Source: Terriglobia bacterium
Lineage (GTDB): Bacteria; Acidobacteriota; Terriglobia; Terriglobales; Acidobacteriaceae
Direction of reading: 5' to 3'
Length of the DNA: 33,185 bases
NCBI GenBank assembly: GCA_021324365.1
Contig: JAJPJE010000052.1
Span: 1-33,185 of the forward strand
Shown: one piece after another, positions 24,617 through 33,030 of the stretch
Layout of the letters: the number at the start of each line of letters is the position of its first letter
How positions within the stretch are numbered: the stretch's first letter is position 1
Notes under the pieces: generated by a model
What the model was told of the DNA's origin: nothing
The model's database searches: none
Seen by the model: the letters and a program-made list of their open reading frames with translations, nothing else
Translations under genes and position numbers: made by a program

Positions 24617-25168
24617 ATGCCAGTCCAGATTGGCGCCACCGCCCACAATTTCTCGAATCCCACCGGGCTTCTTTCCGATTGCCATCGCCGCATCGAGATG
24701 TTCTTGCGGTCATTGCAGGCGGTTGCCAGTGGAGGAAGGCAACTGGATCCCGAACGCCGGTCGGCACTCGGTTTGGCCTTACGGTACTTCCGCGAATCCG
24801 CGCCCAAGCACACAGCAGACGAAGAGGAGTCGCTGTTTCCAAGGCTCCGGAGCCTCCACAGCGAACAGGTGAAATCGGCTTTGGCGGACGTTGAAAGACT
24901 GGAGCACGATCACCGGGAAGCCGATGCCTTACATCGGCGCGTCGACGAAATGGGAACTCTCTGGCTACATACCGGCGACCTGTCCGCAGCGGATCTCGCC
25001 CAGTTCCGGGAAGCAGTCGCGAGGCTGGCCGAAATCTATCCGCGTCATATTGAAGTGGAAGACAAAGTTCTGTTTCCCGCAGCCGATAGCGCCCTTTCGC
25101 CTCAGCAGAAGTCAGAAATCGCGGCTGAGATGGCTGGCCGCCGAAGTGTCAAGCTGACAACCCTCTAG
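24617..25168 (+). CDS. Hemerythrin-like HHE domain protein
   Basis: 183-aa cytoplasmic four-helix protein of the hemerythrin/HHE cation-binding family. Probable di-iron ligands are H23 (DCHRRIEMF), H65 with E69/E70 (KHTADEEESLFP), H97/H99 (LEHDHREAD), and H144 with E148 (YPRHIEVEDKVLFP). Such proteins bind O2 or NO or serve in iron-sulfur repair (YtfE/RIC-like). The chain lacks the N-terminal ScdA domain of RIC proteins. A promoter lies immediately upstream; the following acetyltransferase gene begins 137 bp later. Confidence 0.88.
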   Translation: MPVQIGATAHNFSNPTGLLSDCHRRIEMFLRSLQAVASGGRQLDPERRSALGLALRYFRESAPKHTADEEESLFPRLRSLHSEQVKSALADVERLEHDHREADALHRRVDEMGTLWLHTGDLSAADLAQFREAVARLAEIYPRHIEVEDKVLFPAADSALSPQQKSEIAAEMAGRRSVKLTTL

Positions 25169-25305
25169 GACTGTTGGCGCAGCATCGGAGTGTCGCGACC
25201 TGTTTAGGGTCTCTCGTGTTCGCTTGAAGCAACCAGCATCCACAGAGTGCAAACACGAACATCCTCCGATTCGTGCATTTTTGATTTTTCTGCTCAAATG
25301 AAATC

Positions 25306-25782
25306 GTGCCTATTACGATCCGCGACTTCCGGGAAGGCGAGTTTCGCTTGCTGTGGCAACTCGATCAGGAATGCTTTCCGCGCGGTATCGCCTACTCGCA
25401 ACGTGAGCTGAACACGTACATGAACATGCTCGGCACGTTTACCCTCGTTGCTGAAGCGGAAGCGGAAAACGGAAGCAAGCGGCTCGCTGGATTTCTTGTC
25501 GGCCAGCGCCACAAGCGTGGCATCGGACACGTGGTCACCATTGATGTGAGCCCGAGCTTTCGGCGCGAAGGTGTTGGTTCTTTGCTCATGAGCGAAGCCG
25601 AAACACGCCTGCATTTGCAGGGATGCCACTCAGTCTTTCTCGAAACGGCCGTCGATAACGCGACCGCCATCGCTTTCTACAAGCGGCTCGGATACACGAT
25701 TTTGAAGACTCTTCCGCGCTACTACCTGCGCGACCTGGATGCCTATCTGCTCGGCAAACGACTTGATGTTCCTGCCCCTTAG
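25306..25782 (+). CDS. GNAT-family N-acetyltransferase
   Basis: 158-aa acetyl-CoA-dependent acetyltransferase. Motif A is present: HVVTIDVSPSFRREGVGSLL with the R-x-x-G-x-G pyrophosphate loop (R86, G89, G91). Motif B is NATAIAFYKRLGY (118-130), as in RimI-like protein N-acetyltransferases. The substrate (ribosomal protein, another protein or small amine) cannot be read from sequence. The GTG at 25306 has no clear ribosome site; an ATG at 25298 is out of frame. Confidence 0.85.
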   Translation: MPITIRDFREGEFRLLWQLDQECFPRGIAYSQRELNTYMNMLGTFTLVAEAEAENGSKRLAGFLVGQRHKRGIGHVVTIDVSPSFRREGVGSLLMSEAETRLHLQGCHSVFLETAVDNATAIAFYKRLGYTILKTLPRYYLRDLDAYLLGKRLDVPAP

Positions 25783-25870
25783 AAAACAGCTGCAAGCAAC
25801 CCATGAACTCACACGAGGTAGTGTTCTGCGACCCGATTCCGTGCCCCACGATGCTACAATCCTTTACTGA

Positions 25871-26593
25871 ATGCTGATGTTACTCGCCATTTTCGGGGCT
25901 GGACTGTTACATGGCCTGGGTCCCGACCACTTGGCTGCGATAACGGCATTTGCCGTCGCGGTCGAGCACGATTTCCGGCGCGTGGTAGTATTCGCGGCGC
26001 GTTTCGCCGGCGGCCACGCTGTCGTAATTGGTATTGCCGGACTCCTTGGGCACTTTGGGCGCATGCTGCTCAGTCCTGAATGGGAGCGCCGATTCGATCT
26101 CAGCGCCGGATACCTTTTGGTATTCACGGGCATCCTGGCTGTCATAGGTCTGCTGACCGGCAAGTTGAAGATTCACCAACACCATCATTTTCACGGAACA
26201 GGACCTCACAAGCACTACCACCTGCACGTCCAACACGAGCAGGCGCCCCACCAGCATGTGGACCAGGAACACGAACACGTGCATGGCGGACTGGCTGCTT
26301 CTCTGGGTGTTCTCTTCGCTCTTGGCGGGACGCGCAGCCTTCTAGTGGTGGTTCCCATGGCGGTAGCCGCAACCCTGCCGATCACAATGTTGCGTGTGAG
26401 TGCTTTCGTAGTCGGGATCGTGCTGTCGATGGTGGGGTACGCATTCCTGACGCAGCGCGCCTTTGAGCGCCTTTCCGCCCGAGCCTCTGCGGCGGGCCGA
26501 GCGCCGGCATTCATGCTGGTTTCTTCGTACCTGCTCGCCGTCTTCTGTATTGTCGCTGGGCTTATGACCATCCGCGAACGCATGCTTGGCTGA
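25871..26593 (+). CDS. NicO-like nickel/cobalt permease with His-rich loop
   Basis: 240-aa membrane protein with about six helices. H14-x4-D19-H20 (HGLGPDH) matches the HX4DH signature of nickel/cobalt transporters. A hydrophilic loop at 102-138 has about 15 His in 37 residues (QHHHFHGTGPHKHYHLH and on), a probable metal-collecting or sensing loop as in RcnA-type exporters. Import versus export cannot be decided. The stop is 1 bp from the ATG of the HyuA gene, so the two are translationally coupled. ATG at 25871, with 25877 as an alternative. Confidence 0.78.
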   Translation: MLMLLAIFGAGLLHGLGPDHLAAITAFAVAVEHDFRRVVVFAARFAGGHAVVIGIAGLLGHFGRMLLSPEWERRFDLSAGYLLVFTGILAVIGLLTGKLKIHQHHHFHGTGPHKHYHLHVQHEQAPHQHVDQEHEHVHGGLAASLGVLFALGGTRSLLVVVPMAVAATLPITMLRVSAFVVGIVLSMVGYAFLTQRAFERLSARASAAGRAPAFMLVSSYLLAVFCIVAGLMTIRERMLG

Positions 26594-26594
26594 C

Positions 26595-28625
26595 ATGCCG
26601 GGCAAGAAAACTTCCACAACTCCAGTTGTGATTGCCGTCGATACCGGCGGCACCTTTACCGATTGTGTCTGGATCGAATCGGGTCAAGTACGCATGCTAA
26701 AGATTTTCTCCACACCGGAGGACCCATCGCGCGCCATCGCGGATGCTGTAAAGCAAATTCTGCAGCCCCGCCGACCTTTGCGCCTCTTACACGGCACCAC
26801 GGTCGGCACCAACGCCGTGCTGCAGCGAAAAGGTGCGCGAGTAGCGTTCGTAACGACTGCGGGCTTCGAAGACACCATCGAAATCGGACGGCAGGCACGG
26901 CCGAAGCTCTACGACTTGTTCTTCGATAGAGTCGAACCTCTTGTCCCAGCGGAATTGCGTTTCGGAGTCCGGGAGCGCGTAACCGCCGAAGGCACAATTC
27001 TTACGGCTACGAATGCCGGCGACCTGGCTCGATTGGCCGAGCGTATTGCCTTCACCAAGCCCGGCGCGATTGCCATCTCTCTTCTCTTCTCATTCGCGAA
27101 TTCTGCCAATGAGCGCAGTGTAGCTGAGGCGTTGAAGAGTTTGGGCGTGCCCCTCTCCGTCTCCCATCAGATCCTGCCGGAATTCCGCGAGTATGAGCGC
27201 GCCAGCACCATCACCGTCAACGCCTACCTGCAGCCATTGATGGAGACGTATCTCCGTGGCTTGCAGAACAAGCTAGCTTCGAGTGGGAAAGCCAACGTTT
27301 TCGTCATGCAATCATCTGGCGGAATCACCGCGCTCGACTCCGCTGCACGCGAACCGGTGCGCACGGTGCTGTCCGGACCTGCTGGCGGCGTTGTTGGAGC
27401 ATCCGCCATGGCACGATTGAGCGGATTCGACCGAATCATTTCCTTCGATATGGGAGGCACTTCCACCGATGTTGCTCTGGTTAATGGTGAAATCCACGCT
27501 ACGAACGAAGCCGAAATTGCCGGCCTGCCGGTGCGAGTTCCGATGCTCGATATTCATACAGTTGGCGCAGGTGGAGGATCGATAGCGCGCTTCGATGCGG
27601 GTGGCGCGTTGCGTGTCGGACCAGAATCCGCAGGAGCCGATCCCGGGCCAATCTGCTATGGCAAAGGGGAACAGCCAACAGTTACCGATGCCAACCTATT
27701 GCTAGGCCGGTTGCAACCCGACGCTTTTCTTGGCGGCAATTTTCGTCTGGACCTTGAGCACACCCGTACCGTGGTTGCGGCCTGGTTGCGCGATCACAAA
27801 TCAGATCTACGCATCGAAGAGTTCGCAACCGGAATGCTGCGCGTGGTGAATGCCACCATGGAAAAAGCCATCCGCGTGGTCTCGATTGAACGAGGTTATG
27901 ACCCGCGCGATTTCAGTCTGGTGGCGTTCGGTGGCGCCGGCGGCCTGCATGCTTGCGAATTAGCGGCAAGTTTAGGAATTCCGCGCGTGATTGTTCCCGC
28001 ATTTCCCGGTGCTCTCTCAGCCTTCGGGATTCTGGTCAGCGACGTGATCAAGGACTATTCACTCACAGTGTTGCGCCGGATCAGCGCTGAAGGAGAACTC
28101 CCAGCAAGTGCTGTGCAGCAGCTGGACCTGGAGTTTCGCAACCTACGAAATCAAGCTGAAGCTGATTTTTCCGCGGAAGGATGGCGCGGAAAACTCGACC
28201 TGTTTCTCTCGGTCGACGTTCGTTATCACGGCCAGGGCTTCGAGTTGAATGTGCCCTGGTCATCGAAGCTGCCGGCAAGTTTTGCGTCCGAGCACAAGCG
28301 CCGTTACGGATATGCGGATTCCTTGCGCGATATTGAACTGGTGACGTTGCGGCTGCGCGCTCGCTTAAAGTCGAAGCAAACTGTCATGGAAGCGCCCAAA
28401 GCGAAGCACAGCTTATCAACGCGCAGCAAGAAAGAAGAAGTCTGGCTCGAAGGAAAACCGGTCGGCACTCCGATCTATCATCGGGAATCTTTACCATTGG
28501 GGAGATGGTATCCCGGCCCCACAGTAATTACCGAGTACAGCGCAACGACATTAGTCCCCGTAAGTATGAGGTTTAAGGTTGATGCCGTTGGGAACTTGAT
28601 TATTGAGCGCAAGCACGCCAGATAG
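26595..28625 (+). CDS. hyuA: Hydantoinase/oxoprolinase A subunit
   Basis: 676-aa ATP-dependent amidohydrolase subunit. The two halves of the acetate/sugar-kinase-like ATPase core are visible: DTGGTFTD (16-23) and DMGGTSTDVAL (285-295), with GAGGGSIARFD nearby and GGAGGLHACELA (~440). The family opens hydantoins or 5-oxoproline, normally with a HyuB partner. No hyuB is found here: a terminator-like hairpin follows at once and the next genes run the other way. The upstream gene is a metal permease, and these enzymes are often metal-dependent, which could explain the coupling. ATG at 26595 is chosen over a TTG at 26586. Confidence 0.9.
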   Translation: MPGKKTSTTPVVIAVDTGGTFTDCVWIESGQVRMLKIFSTPEDPSRAIADAVKQILQPRRPLRLLHGTTVGTNAVLQRKGARVAFVTTAGFEDTIEIGRQARPKLYDLFFDRVEPLVPAELRFGVRERVTAEGTILTATNAGDLARLAERIAFTKPGAIAISLLFSFANSANERSVAEALKSLGVPLSVSHQILPEFREYERASTITVNAYLQPLMETYLRGLQNKLASSGKANVFVMQSSGGITALDSAAREPVRTVLSGPAGGVVGASAMARLSGFDRIISFDMGGTSTDVALVNGEIHATNEAEIAGLPVRVPMLDIHTVGAGGGSIARFDAGGALRVGPESAGADPGPICYGKGEQPTVTDANLLLGRLQPDAFLGGNFRLDLEHTRTVVAAWLRDHKSDLRIEEFATGMLRVVNATMEKAIRVVSIERGYDPRDFSLVAFGGAGGLHACELAASLGIPRVIVPAFPGALSAFGILVSDVIKDYSLTVLRRISAEGELPASAVQQLDLEFRNLRNQAEADFSAEGWRGKLDLFLSVDVRYHGQGFELNVPWSSKLPASFASEHKRRYGYADSLRDIELVTLRLRARLKSKQTVMEAPKAKHSLSTRSKKEEVWLEGKPVGTPIYHRESLPLGRWYPGPTVITEYSATTLVPVSMRFKVDAVGNLIIERKHAR

Positions 28626-28627
28626 AA

Positions 28628-28650
28628 TGGGCGCCCTTCCCGGGCGCCCA
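28628..28650. terminator. Bidirectional hairpin between hyuA and csbD
   Basis: TGGGCGCCC and GGGCGCCCA form a perfect 9-bp GC-rich stem around TTCCC, 3 bp after the hyuA stop. Only a weak T-rich stretch follows on either side. Its place between converging genes supports a terminator. Confidence 0.7.
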
Positions 28651-28670
28651 CGTTTGCTATTGTGTGATGT

Positions 28671-28910
28671 TCAGGCTACGTCTTCTTTATCTCTGTCCTC
28701 GCGCTCGCGGTCTGCCGTATCCCGGTCTGACTTGTTAGCGGCATCGCGAACGGCGTCTTTGGTTTTGCCCCAGGCGTTCTGGACTTTTCCTTCTACCTGT
28801 TTTGCTGCTCCCTTGGCTTGTGTGTCTTCGTCGCCAGTCCACTCGCCGGCTTGTCGTTGAATCCGTCCTGCGACGTCTTTTGCTTTACCTTTAATTTCGT
28901 CTTTGTCCAT
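28671..28910 (-). CDS. CsbD-like stress protein
   Basis: 79-aa hydrophilic, highly charged protein of the CsbD family: the core MDKDEIKGKAKDVAGRIQ and the repeat-like KGAAKQVEGKVQNAWGKTKD are typical, followed by an Asp/Arg/Glu-rich tail (~58-79) likely disordered. CsbD members are general-stress proteins of unknown biochemistry. The ATG at 28910 has GGAGG six nt upstream; the longer frame to 28973 is not needed. It follows the lmo0937-like gene by 64 bp on the same strand. Confidence 0.9.
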   Translation of the reverse strand: MDKDEIKGKAKDVAGRIQRQAGEWTGDEDTQAKGAAKQVEGKVQNAWGKTKDAVRDAANKSDRDTADREREDRDKEDVA

Positions 28911-28959
28911 TTGGTCCTCCAAACTACTGCGTCTTGTCCGAAGCCGAATAGCGACGCCG

Positions 28960-28975
28960 AGTTGCTTTCGCAACT
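28960..28975 (-). other. Tetraloop hairpin between lmo0937-like and csbD genes
   Basis: On the transcript AGTTGC and GCAACT pair around a GAAA tetraloop; the stem begins at the lmo0937-like stop codon. No T-run follows. It may tune the csbD share of a common message or stabilise processed ends. Confidence 0.4.
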
Positions 28976-29124
28976 TAGGCGCGGCTTCCGTTTGTCACCA
29001 ACTGGAATATGAGCGCCAACACTGCAAGCACCAGCAGAATGTGAATGAATCCGCCCAGTGTGTAGCTGCTCACCACGCCTACCAACCAGAGGACCAGTAA
29101 GACGATGAAGAGCGTCCAAAGCAT
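28975..29124 (-). CDS. lmo0937-family small membrane protein
   Basis: A 49-aa protein of two hydrophobic helices: MLWTLFIVLLVLWLVGVV, a short turn SSYTLGGF, then IHILLVLAVLALIFQLV. This matches the lmo0937/YqaE-like small membrane proteins common next to CsbD genes in Bacteria; function unknown, usually stress-linked. ATG at 29124 follows AAGGGGTGGGCG. It is shorter than the usual gene-calling cutoff but the match of length and pattern is convincing. Confidence 0.88.
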   Translation of the reverse strand: MLWTLFIVLLVLWLVGVVSSYTLGGFIHILLVLAVLALIFQLVTNGSRA

Positions 29125-29281
29125 CGCCCACCCCTTGGTATTTAAGTATGTTTTCGCTTTTGGCTTACTTACTCAGGTGCGGCCCGCGACGAGGAAGTTG
29201 CTAACATTCGTGAGCGCCTTCACAATCGAAAATGGCAGGACGGCATCACACACGCTTGTCACTGCAACGGACAATTAAATC

Positions 29282-30091
29282 ATGAAGATAGCTATCCAGG
29301 GCGAAGCTGGCTCATTTAGTGACGAAGCCGCGCGCACGTTTGTGCCGGATTCGCGAGTCGTTCCATGCAGCGTTTCTGCCGAAGTATTCGACGCTCTCGA
29401 GTCACGAAAAGTGACGGCCGCCATGATCCCTATCGAGAACTCTCTCGCGGGTTCCGTAGCAGAACACTACGATCTGCTGCTCTCTCGCGACGTATTCATC
29501 ATTCGTGAATTCCGGCTGCGTATTCGTCACAACCTGATCGCCCTGCCCGGAGTGTCACTGCGCGACATTAAACGCGTCCTCTCCCATCCGGTTGCGCTGG
29601 ATCAGTGCCGCGATTTTTTTCGCAAGCATTCGAAAGTCGCAGCTGTTCCGTTTTACGACACGGCTGGCAGCGTGAAGCACGTCATCTCGGAAGGCTTGCG
29701 CGACACTGCCTGTATCGCAAGCAAACAGGCTGCCCGGGAATATGGCGGGAAGATCCTGCAGTCGGGATTGGAAGACGATAAGAAAAATTTCACCCGGTTC
29801 TTTCTGGTCCAGAAGCGACGTCAGGTTCTGCCTTCCGCGAACAAGACGTCCGTCGCATTTTCTTTGCGAAATGCGCCCGGCGCACTTTTCAAGGCGCTTA
29901 GTGTATTTGCCCTGCGCGATCTCAATCTCTCCAAGATCGAATCTCGCCCTCGCCGCGGCCACCCTTGGGAATACGTTTTTTATGTCGACTTCTTATCGGG
30001 AGAAGACGAGCCTGCCCGGTTGGCGCTGCGTCACCTGGAGGAGATCTCCGAGTTTGTAAAAGTTCTCGGCATTTATCCCGCTGCCAGTTGA
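29282..30091 (+). CDS. pheA: Prephenate dehydratase
   Basis: Monofunctional enzyme converting prephenate to phenylpyruvate in phenylalanine synthesis, 269 aa, without a chorismate mutase domain. The catalytic domain (1-~180) has GEAGSFSDEA (7-16), IENSLAGS (51-58) and the essential T171-R172-F173. The regulatory ACT domain (~189-265) has GALF (200-203) and ESRP (220-223), the phenylalanine-binding motifs, so feedback inhibition by phenylalanine is expected. ATG at 29282 has no clear ribosome site. It stands alone: genes to the left run the other way and lon follows after 380 bp. Confidence 0.95.
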   Translation: MKIAIQGEAGSFSDEAARTFVPDSRVVPCSVSAEVFDALESRKVTAAMIPIENSLAGSVAEHYDLLLSRDVFIIREFRLRIRHNLIALPGVSLRDIKRVLSHPVALDQCRDFFRKHSKVAAVPFYDTAGSVKHVISEGLRDTACIASKQAAREYGGKILQSGLEDDKKNFTRFFLVQKRRQVLPSANKTSVAFSLRNAPGALFKALSVFALRDLNLSKIESRPRRGHPWEYVFYVDFLSGEDEPARLALRHLEEISEFVKVLGIYPAAS

Positions 30092-30471
30092 AAGACGTCT
30101 TTCGCGCAACGTCGGGGCACTGGCCGCAATCTGTATGGCAAAGCTTTTGAGCCGGAGTTGAGCGGAACCTGTACGGCGGCTGTCGACGACGAAAACAATC
30201 CCGAATAGGAAGTTACTTTGACGGTATCCGGCCCCGCACCTTTCCGCGTTGCCGCGGGTTAGTTGCGGGGTTACAATGCCGACTCCTTGCAAGTAGGCCA
30301 TTTGTTAGCGTTCTATTCTGGGTTCTTCTGTGGCCCTTTATTAGAATCTGTTGGTCCTTGGCAAAGTGATAGGAAAATAACAGGCTTACATAGGTTTTTT
30401 AGGTTCGATTTGCATCTTTTGGTGGTAAGCGTCATCAATATGCTTGAGTCTCATGCACTCAAGGGAGATAT
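30092..30471 (+). other. Intergenic region with the lon control site
   Basis: 380 bp without a supported gene. A TTGCAT at 30410-30415 could be a -35, but no well-spaced -10 is clear. The right end carries the HAIR operator and the AAGGGAG ribosome site of lon. Confidence 0.4.
30443..30463. promoter_or_regulatory. HAIR operator (HspR site) upstream of lon
   Basis: CTTGAGT (30443-30449), seven bases, then ACTCAAG (30457-30463): a perfect match to the HspR-associated inverted repeat CTTGAGT-N7-ACTCAAG known from Streptomyces, Mycobacterium and Helicobacter heat-shock promoters. It overlaps the start of the lon ribosome site and ends 8 bp before the ATG, so bound repressor would lie downstream of or over the promoter. 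HspR itself is not in the window. Confidence 0.85.
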
Positions 30472-32898
30472 ATGGCTAATACACCGCGCAATACAGAGCG
30501 CAAGGAACCGGAAGGAAGACAAGACCGGAGTTACCCGGTCCTCCCGGTTAGGGATACGGTACTGTTCCCGCATGCCGTCCTGCCCTTGACCGTCGGCCGC
30601 GAAAGTTCGGTTCAACTCATTAATTCGTTAGGCGAAGACAAAACCATCGTAGTAGTGGCCCAGCGCGAAGCGCGGGTGGATTCCCCCCAACCGCTGGACC
30701 TGTTCACCATTGGAACGCTGGCGGTGGTCCATAAAGTGGTGAAGATGCCTAACCAGAGCCTTTTTGTTTTTGCGGAAGGTCTGGATCGTGTACACGTGCA
30801 GGAATACACGCAGCTCGCGCCGTATATGATGGCGAAGGTTGCCACCATTGGTGAAATCACTCCGCCCAAAACGGCGGAGGAAGAAGCCCTGCAACGCAAC
30901 GTTCTTACATTGTTCCAGCAGATCGTTTCCGGATCGCCCACGCTCTCCGATGAACTGGCTACCGTGGCCATGAACATCGAAGAGTCAGGCCGGCTGGTCG
31001 ATTTCATCGCCTCCTCGCTGCCGACTCTTTCGACAAAGGATAAGCAGGAGGTGCTGGAGACGGCTGACGTCCGTATCCGTTTGGAAAAAATCAACCAGCA
31101 CTTGGCAAAGGAGCTGGAAGTTCAACAGTTGCGTAACAAGATCCAGTCCGAAGTACAGGACAAGGTTCAGCAGACGCAGCGTGAGTTTTATCTGCGCGAG
31201 CAGATGAAGGCGATCCAGAAGGAACTTGGCGAGCAGGATGAAGGTCAGCGGGATGTCGAGGATCTCAGACAGAAGATCGAGCAGGCTGGCATGCCCGAGG
31301 AAGTGAAGAAAGAGGCGCTGAAGGAACTCACGCGCCTGCAGCGCATGTCGCCGATGGCGGCTGACTACGGTGTAACCCGCAACTACATTGAGTGGCTGGC
31401 GGTGCTGCCGTGGGCAAAATCCTCAGGCGGAGAAGTCGATATTCCTAAAGCGAAGGTGATCCTTGACGAAGACCACTGGGATCTGCAGAAGGTGAAGGAC
31501 CGCATTCTCGATTACCTGAGCGTGCGCCGTCTGAAGCCCAATATGAAAGGTCCGATCCTGTGCTTCGTCGGACCTCCGGGTGTTGGCAAGACTTCGCTTG
31601 GCAAGTCGATCGCTCGCTCGCTCGGGCGCAAGTTTGTGCGCATCTCGCTCGGCGGCATGCACGACGAAGCCGAGATCCGCGGACATCGTCGCACGTATAT
31701 CGGCGCATTGCCGGGACAGATCATCCAGGGCATTCGCCGTGCGGAGACCAACGATCCGGTCTTCATGCTCGACGAAATCGACAAGGTTGGCCGCGACTGG
31801 CGGGGAGATCCGGGATCAGCGCTCCTCGAAACGCTCGATCCGGAACAGAATGCCACGTTCCGCGACAACTACCTCGATGTGCCGTTCGATCTGTCGAAGG
31901 TGCTGTTCATCACCACGGCGAACATGCTGGACACCATCAGCGAACCACTGCGCGACCGCATGGAGATTATCGAGCTGCAGGGTTATACCGAGGACGACAA
32001 GGTTCATATCGCGCAGCGATACCTGGTTCCGCGGCAGATCGACGAGAACGGCGTCAGCGCAGACCAGATCGAGTTCCCGGAGGAAGCGATTCGTTTCATC
32101 ATCCGGCACTACACACGCGAAGCAGGCGTTCGCAACCTCGAGCGCCTGATCGGAACGGTATGCCGCAAGCAGGTACGCCGCATCGCCGAAGGGAGTCAGG
32201 AGAAACTCATCGTGACTCCGGATATTCTGCAGCGCCGCGACTTCCTGGGCGGAATCAAGATCCGCACCGACAGCGAAATTGCTGAGCGGACGAAACGGCC
32301 CGGCGTAGTGGTCGGTCTGGCTTGGACGCCGGCTGGTGGCGACATTCTGTTTGTCGAAGCTACCAAGATGAAGGGCAAAGGCAATCTGAGCATCACCGGC
32401 CAGATTCAGGACGTCATGCGCGAATCGATGCAGGCGGCTCTCAGTTGGGTGCGGTCGAATGCCGAAAGGCTGGGTATCCCCGAGGATTTCTTTGCGAATC
32501 ATGATATCCACATCCACGTGCCTGCGGGAGCAATCCCGAAGGATGGACCATCGGCAGGCGTGACCATCGCTACCGCGCTGGTTTCGCTCCTGACCGGAAA
32601 GCAGGTTCGGCCGCTGCTCGCCATGACCGGTGAAATCACGTTGAGCGGAAATGTTCTTCCAATCGGCGGCGTGAAAGAAAAATTCCTCGCCGCAAAACGT
32701 GCGGGCGTGCACGACGTGATCTTTCCGGCGGAAAACAAGACGAACGTGGAAGAGGACCTGATGCCCGAGCAAATCGAAGGTGTCAACATCCACTACGTTA
32801 CAACTATCGACGAGGTGCTCGAGATCGCTCTGCCCTCGACACCCGCGGAAGCGAAGCGAGACGCCGAAGAGCGCGAGCACGTGCTCACCAGCGCGTAA
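30472..32898 (+). CDS. lon: ATP-dependent protease Lon
   Basis: 808-aa cytoplasmic AAA+ serine protease that degrades misfolded and regulatory proteins. LON N-domain begins at LPVRDTVLFPHAVLPLTVG (24-42), with coiled coil ~210-275. AAA+ module: Walker A GPPGVGKT (367-374), Walker B MLDEID (D434, E435). Protease domain: catalytic S694 (KDGPSAG) and K737 (second Lys of KEK), the Ser-Lys dyad of E. coli S679/K722. All key residues are present and the length is near normal (784 in E. coli). The ATG has AAGGGAG 4 nt upstream. Control by HspR is likely from the HAIR repeat; a strong terminator follows. Confidence 0.98.
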   Translation: MANTPRNTERKEPEGRQDRSYPVLPVRDTVLFPHAVLPLTVGRESSVQLINSLGEDKTIVVVAQREARVDSPQPLDLFTIGTLAVVHKVVKMPNQSLFVFAEGLDRVHVQEYTQLAPYMMAKVATIGEITPPKTAEEEALQRNVLTLFQQIVSGSPTLSDELATVAMNIEESGRLVDFIASSLPTLSTKDKQEVLETADVRIRLEKINQHLAKELEVQQLRNKIQSEVQDKVQQTQREFYLREQMKAIQKELGEQDEGQRDVEDLRQKIEQAGMPEEVKKEALKELTRLQRMSPMAADYGVTRNYIEWLAVLPWAKSSGGEVDIPKAKVILDEDHWDLQKVKDRILDYLSVRRLKPNMKGPILCFVGPPGVGKTSLGKSIARSLGRKFVRISLGGMHDEAEIRGHRRTYIGALPGQIIQGIRRAETNDPVFMLDEIDKVGRDWRGDPGSALLETLDPEQNATFRDNYLDVPFDLSKVLFITTANMLDTISEPLRDRMEIIELQGYTEDDKVHIAQRYLVPRQIDENGVSADQIEFPEEAIRFIIRHYTREAGVRNLERLIGTVCRKQVRRIAEGSQEKLIVTPDILQRRDFLGGIKIRTDSEIAERTKRPGVVVGLAWTPAGGDILFVEATKMKGKGNLSITGQIQDVMRESMQAALSWVRSNAERLGIPEDFFANHDIHIHVPAGAIPKDGPSAGVTIATALVSLLTGKQVRPLLAMTGEITLSGNVLPIGGVKEKFLAAKRAGVHDVIFPAENKTNVEEDLMPEQIEGVNIHYVTTIDEVLEIALPSTPAEAKRDAEEREHVLTSA

Positions 32899-32927
32899 GG
32901 CGTTTACCGTTTCGCGTTTCGTGTTTC

Positions 32928-32962
32928 AAACCCCACTCATATCGAGTGGGGTTTTCTTTTTG
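32928..32962 (+). terminator. Rho-independent terminator of lon
   Basis: AAACCCCACTC pairs with GAGTGGGGTTT around a 5-nt loop, followed by a T-rich tract (TTTTC then TTTTT). It begins 30 bp after the lon stop. Confidence 0.9.
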
Positions 32963-32967
32963 TAGCA

Positions 32968-33030
32968 CCGGCGTCTCGCCGGCTGTTCCGTGCGGGTGCC
33001 CCATCTCTGCCCGCTTTTGGCAGAGGTGGG
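32968..33030. repeat. REP-like double hairpin
   Basis: Two hairpins in a row: CCGGCG-TCT-CGCCGG (32968-32982) and CCCATCTCTGCC with GGCAGAGGTGGG around seven bases (33000-33030, one G-U). This combination resembles dispersed intergenic repeats I associate with Acidobacteria genomes; copy number cannot be seen from one window. Confidence 0.45.
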
